64,000 bases of DNA from Ciona savignyi (taxonomy: Eukaryota; Chordata; Ascidiacea; Phlebobranchia; Cionidae), in the NCBI GenBank assembly GCA_000149265.1, contig CH003282.1, positions 177,358 through 241,357 of the forward strand, given 5' to 3'. The notes beneath the pieces are model-generated. The model had not been told where the DNA came from and ran no database searches. It saw only the letters and a list, made by a program, of their open reading frames with translations. Of this stretch, positions 12,801 through 21,987 are shown one piece after another; position 1 is the first letter of the stretch, and each line of letters opens with the position of its first letter. Made by a program: the position numbers and the translations under genes.

Positions 12801-15800
12801 CGGATATGACACGCTGTACGACGCCACTGTTGACATATCAGTGGTGACAGCAGCGCTGAGACTGGGACATACGCTGATCAACCAGATACTCACACAACCT
12901 CATCCAGATTTCTCCTCCAACCCAAGCGACAATATGGATCTGCGAACACAGTGAGCAATAATGTCCCAATATTCATCCATTCAGCTTGTTTTATAGAATA
13001 GAATGGGGTATTTAAGTTATTTGTATAATTGAAAAAAGTGGCTTTATCATATGGGTAAACGTCAGATTACCTTGTGCCCATGGTGGGACTTTAATCTTCC
13101 AACCATTGGGCTAAAGGATATCAACTCACCAAGCTGTTTGGTTAGTTTTATTGGTTTAACCATGTTGTTGTCAACCTAAAGGTTGTCGTATTAAAAGCTA
13201 GTCACCAGCAAGGTGATTGTGTTTTTGCTTAAAGAATTTAACGTGCAGTGCATAAACCCGGAGGAAAATGGGGTGAAACCAAAATTCTACTGAAGTCTCT
13301 ATTGTATAATACAGATGGCAGTATCTTTTATCCGGCCGATTGGTCTAGCGGTTAAGTGCATCGTCTTTCAATCGAAAGGTTTCAGGTGCGAAACTGGTCG
13401 CTAGCTAGTCGGTTGTGTCCTTGGGCAAGGCACTTTACGGACATTGCCTGAACCCAGCGGATTAATGGGTTCTACCAAATTGAAGGAACGTGTCTATCAT
13501 ATACAACACACTGCAATAGCTCCGGTAACCCGACGATGGGCGCGAGGTGATCTGACGATTGCCCGTGTGATAACCCCCTTGGTTTTCCCATTCACGGGGA
13601 TGAAGATGAATATCCTAGTATCTCCGTTACCTGGTTGTAAATAAGTGGTATTTAGGTTAATGCATGGGTTGGCCAGGCCCAAAAATCCGCGCGAGTAACG
13701 CGAGTAACACGTGACGCACGCCGTGTGAGTAAGAATTTACTCTCTCAAATAAAAAACTAATTAACGTTTACTGCGACCGATTTTTATTCAACTGGCGTAG
13801 GGAAATAAAAAAAAACTGCAACATTGCGACCGTTTTTATTATACGCATAGCGCATACGAATACGGAAGTCTATAATACTTACAGCAGCATCATAAAAAAA
13901 CGAAACGATTTACTCGCGTTACTCTCGTAAGCACATGTGACTGAATTCTTACTCTCCCGAAATTCGATAGATTTTTGGCCCTGGTTGTCCATTCTATACC
14001 ATGGTTGCATTAATTAACCCGATTATCTTATGTAGACCAAATATAAAATGTTTTTTAATAAGCCTGGTTTGTAACCACGTAGGCATTGATGAGAATAGAT
14101 TTCATAAATCTGAATTTCTACTGCAGATTTTTCGACGCAACTCCTTTATTCAGAAAATTTGGGGTCGGTTCAATAATGAGGGGGATGGTAACAGACCACG
14201 CTATGAAATTCGACACCGATTTTGCCGAAGCCATGATAGATCGACTTTTTGCTGAGCCAGGTTTGATTATTCAACATAGCATATGATATTCATGTTTATC
14301 CCCGTGAATACGAAAACCAATGGGTTTAACACACGGGCAATCATCAGATCACCTCGCGCCCACCGTCGGGTTTCGTAGCTATTGCAGTGTGTTATGTATG
14401 GTATTATTTTCACATTTCTTAAATTTAGTAGAACCCATTATTCCATTGAGTCCAGGCAATGTCTGTTAAGTGTCTTGCCCAAGGACACAGTCGACTCACT
14501 GGCGACCAGCTTCGTACCTGCAACTCTTGTCCATGAATGGTTTAGGGCAGTGGTTCTCAAACTTTTTAGAGTTGGGACCCACTATTAATTACCACAATTT
14601 ATGGCGACCCACTTAACTTTATATATAGTTGTTGTTGGTTTCTAGGTTACGCTATCGTTGCAAAGGAACACGAACACACCTCTGGGATCACGCCACGATT
14701 CAAGATTGTGTGATGTTACAATTTTGATAATTTCCCCTTGATTTTTGTATAGGAAATTGCCAGTATAGTTAATCAGAGCTTTCTATAACTTTTCACGACC
14801 CACCAAGATTCCTTTCGCGACCCACCGGTGGGTCGCGACCCACAGTTTGAGAAAACGCTGGTTTAGGGTGTGTATGCAGAAACCTGTTGGAAGGAATCGT
14901 ATAAAATCCAGATTTATTTTAGGCTTTGACATATTTCTACATACCACATTGGTGATTTTTGGAATGAAAGAGCCTTTTAATAAAAACTTTATTTCCACCA
15001 GGTAAATTCGGCAAGGATCTTCCCGCCCTCAACATACAACGCGGTCGGGACCATGGAATACCTTCCTACAATGAGCATCGTAAGTTCTGTGGACTCTCCG
15101 TCGCCAAGAACTTTGACGAACTTGTAGATATCCCTCCCAACATAAGGGCGAAGTTAAAAACCGTTTACAAGTAAGGAAAAAAAAACAGAAACCAATGGTT
15201 GTTATTTAATAAACCTGTTCACTTTGTTGCCTAAAGGCTGCATAATAGCTCGTTAAAACTTTCAATAGCCTTATGCTGATGCATGTCAAGTAGCCGTATG
15301 ATAACGCATGTAGTTCGAAATCCACTGATAAAAAGTGTACAGAATTTTTAACATCTAAATTTAAGGCTTTGGCGTTCAAACATATCTTTGGACAAATATG
15401 TTACTCCAGTTATCTCACCCCTATCGGCTGATCTTATTATTCCTTGTATATGTTTTTAGTTCAGTTTATTTTTTCGCTCCTTCGTTACATTAAAAAGAAT
15501 GGCGTAATTATTTAAAAGTCAAGGAGGCAGGATAAAACGGCAAAACTACAGTAGTCAAAACACGTCAGTAAACAGACACTGAAAGATGGAGAAAAAATGA
15601 CATATAGCCGTTAAACCCTAGCCTACAGTATTAAAACAAAATTGCAACAGAAAACTTTAAATTAAAACTAGAGAGTGTCAACCACGTATTTTACCACCAC
15701 TATTTGTAAAACACATTTTGTACCATATGTATATATATATGCGAGCAGGGTCCCTAACTACCATATGTATTTTATACACCGGGTATGTAGTTTGTTTCTG

Positions 15801-18051
15801 CATGCATAAACGCATGGGTCCCTAAGGTAACAATCCGATCTTGATATTATTGGTTCCCCACACAATATATGTTAATGTTAGATATGTGCACGTCAGGTCC
15901 ATGTTAATTAACATTTCAGAAAGTTTTAACCGGACTGTCATAGTTTTGTTTCTGCAAGCATAAACGCATGGGTCCCATAGTTATTAAACCAAACTTCTTT
16001 TCCATGTGCAGTTATAAAAATAATACGCGTGTGAGATTTCCGAACATTTTACCACAAATGTTTTAATTTAAGCTTCTTGCCACGCGCTGTAGTATAATGA
16101 AGGTCAATTCCCAAAACAGCCCGATTGAGTTATCATTATTTCGGGGGAATTCCACTGGGCTTAGTAGGCCTACCATTAATTTCTGTTTTTACATATCTGA
16201 GTAATGTTATCAAAGTTAGATGTTTGTTAGATAATCTAACAAACAGTTTTAGTCCGCTTTGGCGACTCCTTGTTGGAGATGTCGGCGCGATATGGCATGC
16301 CTGTTACAATCATGGTTTTGAAACAAGTCGTAATTTTTAGGGTATTTCCCTGATATTGTATTTCTTTTTTCTCGATGGTACAACGTCGGATAGGGGACTA
16401 ACATTTTAGCCGACCAAGCGCTATGCCCTAAAGTGCTTATTTTAAAAAAATACCGTTTTGGTTTTTCAACTCCCAGGGGAATTCCCCTGGGTATATTACC
16501 CAAAATTTTGGTTTCCGCATAATTAGGCCTTGTTGTCTAACAAATGGCAAAGTTTTATTGCGATTCCATTACGTTTTCTAGTAGATGTCGGAGCCACAAG
16601 CCATGTCTGTCACAATCATGATTTGAGAAAAAAATCTTTCTTTTTAGGGTATTTCCCCGAGGTAATTTTTTATTTCTTTTATGTGTTTTATCAGTGACTA
16701 ATGCACTCACATTTTATTAAATCTAATTTAAATTGGAGCAGCCATTTGAGCGCTATGCGCAAAACAACTAATTATTTTTTAAAAAATACCGTTTTGGTTT
16801 TTCAACTTACAGGGGAATTCCCCTAGGTATATTACCCAAAATTTTGGTTTCCGCATAACTAGACCATGCTGTCTAACAAATGACAAAGTTTATTGAAAAC
16901 AAATTTGAAAACAAAATCTTATTTATTAGGGTATTTCCCTGGGTATTTTTTTAAATTCTTTTGAGTGTTTTATCAGTGGTTAATGCACTTATATTTTATC
17001 AAATCTAATTGAAATTTGGAGCAGCCGTTTAAGCGTTGTGCGCAAAAATAACTAATTTTTTTTAAAAAACTCCATTTCGGTTATTTACCTCCCAGGGGAA
17101 TTCCCATGGGTATATTACCCAAAAATTTGGTTTTTGCATATCTAGGACATATTGTCTAACAAATGACAAAGTTTCATTGCGATTTCATTACTTTTTCTAG
17201 TATATGTTGGGGCCACAAGCCATGCCTGTCACAATCATGATTTAAAACAAAATCTTATTTTTTAGGGTATTTCCCTAGGTAATTTTTTTAATTCTTTTAA
17301 GTGTTATATCAGTGGTTAATGCACTTACATTTCACCAAATTTAAACAAAGAGAGAGAAGCTGTTTAAGCGCTATGCCTCAAAAAGGTAAATTTTTATTAA
17401 AAAATACTGTTTTGGTTTTTAACGTCCCAGGGGAATTCCCCTAGATTTATTACCCAAAATTCTGGCTTCTGCATATCTAAACTATGTGGTCTAACAAATT
17501 ACCGAGTTTCATTATGATTCCATTACCCTTTCTGGTAGATGTTGGGTCCACAAATCATACCTGTCAAGCGTTTGACGAAAAAAAAAAAAAAAAAGAAAAA
17601 AAAAACGGACAAAAACAATATGTGTCCCATTTTTCCAAATGGGACCCATAATTAATGAAATTAAAGCCTTGACTAAAATTGTGCAAGCACGACCCAGTAG
17701 GCTTTATAATTTTTAAGTGAAAAGAGAAAAAAATAAAATTTTATTATGTGCTTGGACGATATCGAAAAGTGTACAGATCTAACAACTTTGTGTTAGCAGA
17801 CATTAGTTCGTTCACGGTTGAAAGGCGCGAAATATTCCAACATTGCAGCGGGAATGTGGACGACATTGACTTGTACCCCGGAGGAATCGCTGAAACTTCT
17901 ATTACTGGGGGAATCTCCGGTCCTACCTTCGCCTGCCTTATGGCTTACCAGTTCCGTGATTTACGAAAGGGCGATTCGTTTTGGTTCGAAAATGGGGGAT
18001 CCTCGGCTAAATTTACTCCAAGTAAGGGAGTGTTTATGTTGTGTATATGTG

Positions 18052-18112
<61 letters not shown>

Positions 18113-20972
18113 AAATATGTACGTGTGTGTCCCTAAGCAACGCACTTAGCGGACGTTGTCCGAACGTATTGCTTATTTAAACTAGTAGAAAGTCTCAATA
18201 ACACCGTTACTAAACACGATATTTTTAAGATGGCCAAGATTCCACCTATGATGGGCTCGTCTCTAGGGCCGCATTTTTATACAATTGGTTGGTATCCATC
18301 GCGTTAACCATTCTGCCACACGACCGTACTCTGAGAGCCAGGTTATCAAGTTGCCCGTAGGATAACACCAAGAACGCCATTTACCAGCACAAGAATTAGT
18401 ATTATATCCTTAATTTCAACAAACCGATTTATATAGGTCAACTGAGGTCGATAAAGCAGACGATGCTCTCAAGTGTGCTTTGTGACGTCGGTGAAAACGT
18501 CACGACAATTCAACCTGAAGTAATGAAGTTACATACTTTACCTGGCAACCAGCGCGTGCCGTGCACGTCACTGACGTCACTCGACCTTAGCCCGTGGAAT
18601 GAAACGGCAGGGGAATTCCCTAGTATCGTTGACGACATCAACACAGCTGGTGAACTAAAATTTTTAAATATTATTTTGGGTAATGTTGTCCTTTCACGTT
18701 TAATTTATGAAAGGTTGTATTGTCTTAATCTTTGCTAAACCTGACTTTACCTGTTAAAAAGAAGCGTTTTCCCAACACATTTTACATTTCTCTTTTAGTG
18801 ATACTTTTTCACTTTCCTCAGATTACGAATGGACCCCGTGGTTTCCCATTACCCACTACAGAAGCAACGAGCTGCCCCTCAACCCCGGCCCCGCTGTGCT
18901 ACGCATCTTGCGGGTCTACCGGCCCGATGACGTGTGCAATGACGTGTTGGGTAAAGAAATGCGGACGGTGAACCGTCATATGCAAATAAGGTTCAAATGT
19001 CCACCAGGCCAGATCAAGGGAACCGATTTCCCACCGGTGGATTCGGCAGAAGGTTAGTTTGGAATATCATCGCGAATTTTGGAACGCAGTGAAATCAAAC
19101 CGGGAAATACAGGGTTTAAGTCTGCCATATACTCACCACTGCGACACACGTCTTTAGCAAACACTTAACACGCTAAATATTAAATAAACCTCGTTAGAGC
19201 TTTCCGATCCTCATCTTTTAATTGGTTCGATTCCAAGCCATCAAGCTAGTCCAGTTACATAGCTCAGTGAGATTTTCAATATGTCATTGAAGCGAAACAA
19301 GCCGCTAACGAGTTGTGTTCTTGAGCAAATCACTGAGGGACAACACCTGGACTCGTGGGTTAATTGGTGGAAATGTGAAACAGTAGGACATTTTAAATTA
19401 TAAACTGCAATAGCTTCCATAACCCAATGGCGGGCGTAATGTGGATTGCGTTTCCTCGTCCACACTACCCCAGCCACTAATCTCGCTTACAGCACTACCA
19501 ATCGTATCTTTTAACTTGAGCAAACATTTTATACAGTATATTGGACTAATTGGTCGGACCAATTAACGCCGAATGCGCCGAATTATGATGACGATGAAGG
19601 TTTGGCTGGAAGCAACGCATGTTTCAAACCGATAGCTGTGCAGGCACAAACGCTTGATGGGGTAATTTGAATTTCCTCAGTAAGATGACCATGAGGCAGA
19701 ACCCTAGTTTTTTTTTTCTTTTTGGTCCACGCTTTGCTTTATCACATACTTTATCTCGTGATTTTTTATTCAAAAATTTATTAGGTTAGACGGCCATGAT
19801 TATTAGTCATGTCATGATTTAATTTTTACATTTGACGTGCTTTAACGACCGCCGTTTGGTAGTCTTTTTCTTGTTTCTTAAACCAAATTACACAAGTGTG
19901 TATATCATTCCTAAATAAGAAGGTAAACTTTTGTAAAAATTATTTGGAAGAATCAAATAAACTTTGTTCATTTAAAAACTTGACGGAATAATACTTCGCC
20001 TTAATCGATTGCGGCGTGATAAAGCCCCTTGCGTGTTAAAACAAAAAAACCATTTCTATAAACTAAATCTTTATCTTGGTTAAATAAAAAATGTTTAGTT
20101 TTTGTTCCATTAAAAAAATGACATAATTAAAAAGTATGCAAAACAAACTTCCACATTTTAACCCATTACGTCTCAGATCCCCGCGCGGGAAACGGGTGAC
20201 GTATTCGAAATGTTGAGTCCGCAGGATGGTCTCTTATGCAGGGGCACTCATCAACCTGGGAACCAGTGCAAGGATTATCGTGTTCGATATTTGTGCAGCA
20301 AAGGTAACGATCGTAGCCATATGTCGTGGTGGATTATAGAAGTGAAATATATTCTGTTGTAATAATTATTTAGTCGCTGAGTAGACCAGAATTTCGTTTG
20401 AATGGGATTGTGGGTCGTAACCCGCCACTAAGTGATGGGTTGTGTTCTTGGCCTAGGTATTTAGCGGACGTCGCATGAAACAAGTGAATTATTGGGTCGC
20501 ACTAAATTTGAAAGAATGTTTTAATAATACTTAACAAATTGACTGACTCTGGTTGTCCAGTGTTGGCCTGGAGGCAATCTGAACAAATACCGGTGTGATG
20601 TCGCCCACCGCGTTATCTCATTCGCGAGAATCAACATGAATATCTTCTAAGATGTAAATTCTGCTGAAGTCACTTTAATGGGACTATGTGAACGAGTATG
20701 CGGACAGTTAATTTGTTCGTCCGCGTCTGGCCTTGAACAAACAGTTGCTTGATTTCTGCCAACTCGCAAAGCATTTAACGAACGTTGGTTGCATTACTGC
20801 AATATATTCAATTGGTTCGATCAAAATCTGGTCAAGATTTTACAATATATAATACCCTGCAACAGCTTTAGTCACCCAACGTAGGTACTAATTATTAAAA
20901 CAAATACTAGCGTTATAACAAATTCTTTGTCCAACTTACTGTTTAAAATTATCGTTTAAATTTTTAGGATAA
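1782..20972 (+). CDS. Secreted lectin-lectin-peroxidase-WxxW protein (5' partial)
   Basis: Twenty-three exons join in phase with GT..AG introns to give about 1,050 residues. In order they encode two C-type lectin domains, a short cysteine linker, a full animal haem peroxidase domain (myeloperoxidase/peroxidasin superfamily) and a Mucin2-type WxxW module. The family uses H2O2 to oxidise halides or phenolic substrates. The lectin and WxxW parts suggest an extracellular protein targeted to glycans or matrix, for example in mucosal defence or tunic chemistry; that role is inference. The first exon begins mid-codon at the acceptor at 1780-1781, and no ATG or signal peptide exon could be found upstream, so the N-terminus lies in an unseen exon or outside the window. 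The stop is TAA at 20970-20972, in a terminal exon that completes only one sense codon. Exons and key residues are listed in the four domain entries that follow. Exon calls are from reading alone, without transcript support. Confidence 0.85.
2114..2362 (-). repeat. tRNA-headed SINE copy
   Basis: Minus-oriented copy in intron 1. The reverse strand shows the head (GGTCTAACGATTAAATGCG, then the B-box-like GGTTGCAGGTGCGAAACTGG), the central TGTCCGTGGGCAAGGCACTT block and the GGTTTTCC..ACGGG end. The middle is partly deleted and the ATCCT tail is short. Confidence 0.75.
3945..4015. mobile_element. Possible hAT-like MITE fragment
   Basis: Contains GCGGCACACC and, about 60 bases on, GTAGCACACTGGTTGCAGAG ending in CACTG, reminiscent of hAT-type terminal and subterminal repeats. 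Only one convincing end is present and no target duplication is seen. Confidence 0.3.
4370..6641 (+). other. C-type lectin domain 2 of the peroxidase gene (exons 4-6)
   Basis: Exons are 4370-4565, 6034-6130 and 6485-6641. They repeat the exon pattern of domain 1: an N-terminal exon with [20 protein letters not shown] and GGDLATL, a core exon with [21 protein letters not shown], and a last exon with [16 protein letters not shown] and SLCQKPF. The shared layout suggests tandem duplication of a three-exon lectin cassette, although the phases at the second internal junction and intron sizes differ little. The QPD/EPN motif is missing, so this copy probably does not bind sugar in the classical Ca2+-dependent way. 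The donor of exon 4 (GCGAG|GTTTGG) is weak but is the only one that keeps frame and domain. Intron 4566-6033 (1.47 kb) holds only AT-rich sequence and a 15-bp direct repeat near 5948-5977. Confidence 0.78.
10308..10494 (-). repeat. SINE copy abutting a 5' splice site
   Basis: A minus-oriented SINE with an internal deletion. Its pentamer tail begins about four bases inside intron 12 (donor at 10304), and its head ends at CCGGCCGG near 10494. Confidence 0.8.
10876..11080 (-). repeat. SINE copy abutting a 3' splice site
   Basis: A minus-oriented SINE with a different internal deletion. Its head ends nine bases before the exon at 11090. Its GACTAAC (11066-11072) is well placed to serve as the branch point of intron 12. 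A third, eroded fragment lies at about 10620-10750. Confidence 0.8.
11725..12015 (-). repeat. Full-length SINE copy
   Basis: One of the best-preserved copies, about 290 bp: (TAGGA) repeat, ATGTTTATCCCCGTGAATGG, GTCAGATCACCTCGCGCCCA, CCGCTGGGTTCAGGCAATG, GCCTTGCCCAAGGACACAAC and the tRNA-like head ending CCGGCCGG. It lies in intron 11218-12186. Confidence 0.85.
13332..13622 (+). repeat. Full-length SINE copy (plus)
   Basis: Plus-oriented reference copy. The A-box-like TGGTCTAGCGGTTAAGTGC and the B-box-like GGTTTCAGGTGCGAAACTGG form a tRNA-derived head; the body has TGTCCTTGGGCAAGGCACTT and GGCGCGAGGTGATCTGACGA; the end is GGTTTTCCCATTCACGGGGA followed by a short ATCCT-type tail. Confidence 0.88.
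13673..13984. mobile_element. MITE with long terminal inverted repeats
   Basis: A 312-bp element bounded by CCAGGCCCAAAAATC and its near inverse GATTTTTGGCCCTGG (14 of 15 positions). Inversion continues inward for about 60 bp with CGCGAGTAACGCGAGTAA matched by TTACTCGCGTTACTC, and GAGTAAGAATT by AATTCTTACTC. It has no coding capacity and no clear target duplication, and lies next to a SINE in intron 12951-14126. Confidence 0.65.
14281..14530 (-). repeat. SINE copy, head eroded
   Basis: Begins about 20 bases after the donor of the exon ending at 14260, with ATTCATGTTTATCCCCGTGA and CAATCATCAGATCACCTCGC, and fades out after CGTACCTGCAACTC near 14526. Confidence 0.75.
14548..14860. mobile_element. 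hAT-type MITE with 8-bp target duplication
   Basis: A 313-bp element starting CAGTGGTTCTCAAACTTTTT and ending CAGTTTGAGAAAACGCTG, flanked on both sides by GTTTAGGG (14540-14547 and 14861-14868). Terminal sequence and 8-bp duplication are diagnostic of the hAT superfamily. It has no transposase frame, so it is non-autonomous. Confidence 0.88.
16130..17575. repeat. Tandem satellite, ~335-bp unit, about 5 copies
   Basis: Units are marked by AGGGGAATTCCCCT-like palindromes near 16144 (diverged), 16476, 16811, 17094 and 17429, giving spacings of about 332, 335, 283 (a copy with a ~50-bp deletion) and 335. Each unit also has a TACCCAAAATTTTGGTTT block, a GCCACAAGCCATG..GTCACAATCATG block and TTTTAGGGTATTTCCC. 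The array fills most of intron 15171-17848 and ends in an A-rich run (17578-17606). Confidence 0.85.
17624..17650. repeat. Short perfect inverted repeat
   Basis: GTCCCATTT and AAATGGGAC form a nine-base stem around a four-base loop, just beyond the satellite array and its A-rich tail. Confidence 0.5.
18056..18112. repeat. (TA)n(GT)n microsatellite
   Basis: A run of alternating TA followed by GT dinucleotides, in the intron just after the exon ending at 18021. Confidence 0.9.
18244..18330 (-). repeat. Second tRNA-like SINE family, copy
   Basis: The reverse strand reads CGGTCGTGTGGCAGAATGGT then TAACGCGATGGATAC and TATAAAAATGCGG, the same order as the copies at 25690, 36592, 53660 and 55365. 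The TGGC-GAATGGTTAACGC block resembles the A box of tRNA-Ser/Leu. Confidence 0.5.
18822..20972 (+). other. WxxW (mucin/CILP-type) C-terminal modules (exons 20-23)
   Basis: Exons are 18822-19052, 19537-19661, 20177-20303 and 20968-20972. Exon 20 starts [13 protein letters not shown] and ends near RFKCPPG, a diverged first WxxW-like unit. Exons 21-22 give a full second unit: VYWTNWSDQ, then [28 protein letters not shown] and DYRVRYLC. These match the order of blocks in the WxxW domain of secreted mucins and cartilage intermediate layer protein, a family of extracellular, cysteine-rich modules whose function is little known. The last exon adds two bases to complete a Gly codon and then the stop. 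Introns 19053-19536 and 20304-20967 contain old SINE-like remnants. Confidence 0.75.
19290..20900. repeat. Eroded SINE remnants in the last two introns
   Basis: Three decayed segments (about 19300-19450, 20410-20540 and 20750-20880) retain the order GGTTGTGTTCTTG, a CACTTA-like block and ATTGGGT, like the body of the main SINE. They flank but do not enter the exon at 20177-20303. Confidence 0.4.
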
Positions 20973-21987
20973 GGAACAGCACGCATGAGTGAAGCAGGTC
21001 AAAGATGTGACGTTTTTCGTTGACAAAAAAATATTGAAAATTCAACATTTTTACACAGAAATAAATGAATAGGCCATAACTTATTAAAGAGCAAATCGAC
21101 ATATTACGTGATTCTACTTATTAACGGTTGATGTAATGCCCTCAATAGCAGCCTATATAAACACGAATTAAAGATGGGGTAAGATACTTTTTTCCGGGGT
21201 TGGTAAATTACGGGAAAGGTTTTTTTGCATAGACAGTCCCGATTAACCCGATTTCGCGGTCAACTCTTGGTGTTAAACCTATAGTACAGGGTGCTTTCCG
21301 CTATAAGCATATGTATATAAGATGTTGTTGTTATCCCTCAATTACATGCCAAAAACGACGACAATAAACCTTGCAATGGCCATATGTAATCTTCTGGGTA
21401 CGCAGGGCAGGTAACGTTTTGATTCTACAACCTTTCGAAATTTCGACCTGGTGCTCTACGTATAGTATGCTTTGGGTCTTGACAGCGTAGACCAAACAAT
21501 TGGCCGGAACATCGTTGTGTTGTCTTCCGATTAGTTAAAGGTTTGAATACAATCGCTAGCTTGTCGGTTGTGTTCTTAGACTAGCACTTTATGGACATTC
21601 CCTAACCCCAGAGGTTTATTGGGTTAAACGAAACTGCGGCACTTTCTTTGTCTTATTTTTGGGGTATATATAACGCATCCTAATTTATACGGGTGTCAGA
21701 CTTTGCCGTTAGCTCTGTGTGTAAAGTTAGTGATATAGCTTCTTTAAATTGTGCTGCGTTCAGGTAAGCAGTGTTGTCCCCGTTTTGATAAAAAATAAAA
21801 TCAGAATGGAATATATCCATAATCGGCACGGCTCCATATATTTTTACAACGCATAAACATAATCCGATAATGGAAACGTAACAGTAAACGGCAATATGTA
21901 CACGTCAAAACAGTAATATTTAATCAATATATTCACAAACAACATTTTGCACTTCAATAATTTATGCCCATTGTAATAATGTTAATG
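20973..21987. other. 3' UTR and intergenic gap between peroxidase and 7TM genes
   Basis: About 1 kb between two convergent genes. It holds the poly(A) signal at 21060, then AT-rich sequence, and an old plus-oriented SINE remnant around 21540-21650 that still shows the CGGTTGTGTTCTT and CACTTTATGGACATT blocks. No gene is seen. Confidence 0.5.
21060..21065 (+). terminator. Poly(A) signal of the peroxidase gene
   Basis: An AATAAA hexamer lies 88 bases after the stop codon, in a short AT-rich 3' UTR, and suits the end of the lectin-peroxidase transcript. Confidence 0.6.

Larger units (their letters stand above)
7300..18649 (+). other. Animal haem peroxidase domain (exons 7-19)
   Basis: Exons: 7300-7354, 7648-7754, 8540-8695, 8921-9067, 9489-9590, 10148-10303, 11090-11217, 12187-12300, 12790-12950, 14127-14260, 15002-15170, 17849-18021 and 18437-18649. 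The domain opens with [10 protein letters not shown] and [12 protein letters not shown]. Catalytic residues by myeloperoxidase analogy are all present: distal His in WGQFLTHDI (8665-8667), distal Arg in GDTR (11098-11100), proximal His in RLGHTLI (12868-12870) and Asn in [10 protein letters not shown] (15031-15033). The calcium loop [11 protein letters not shown] is intact, and the tail LDLSPWNE matches the family end. The Asp that esterifies haem in mammalian enzymes is Thr here, and the vinyl-sulphonium Met position is Gln, while the second ester Glu is kept (GDTRVNEQ). The enzyme therefore looks active but with at most one covalent haem ester. Confidence 0.88.

Noticed and set aside
13444-13644. 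A peptide beginning [19 protein letters not shown] recurs at 13444, 22931 and 63450 and looks like a conserved protein
   Set aside because: It is the translation of the plus-oriented SINE body in one frame; similarity reflects the repeat, not a gene.
17748-17848. In-frame extension upstream of the peroxidase exon at 17849
   Set aside because: The acceptor at 17847-17848 joins AA+C to give Asn and continues the peroxidase alignment; the upstream part has no family similarity.
17945-18149. Frames reading through the TA/GT microsatellite
   Set aside because: Repetitive Tyr-Ile and Val-Cys runs from the dinucleotide repeat; the exon ends at a good donor at 18022.
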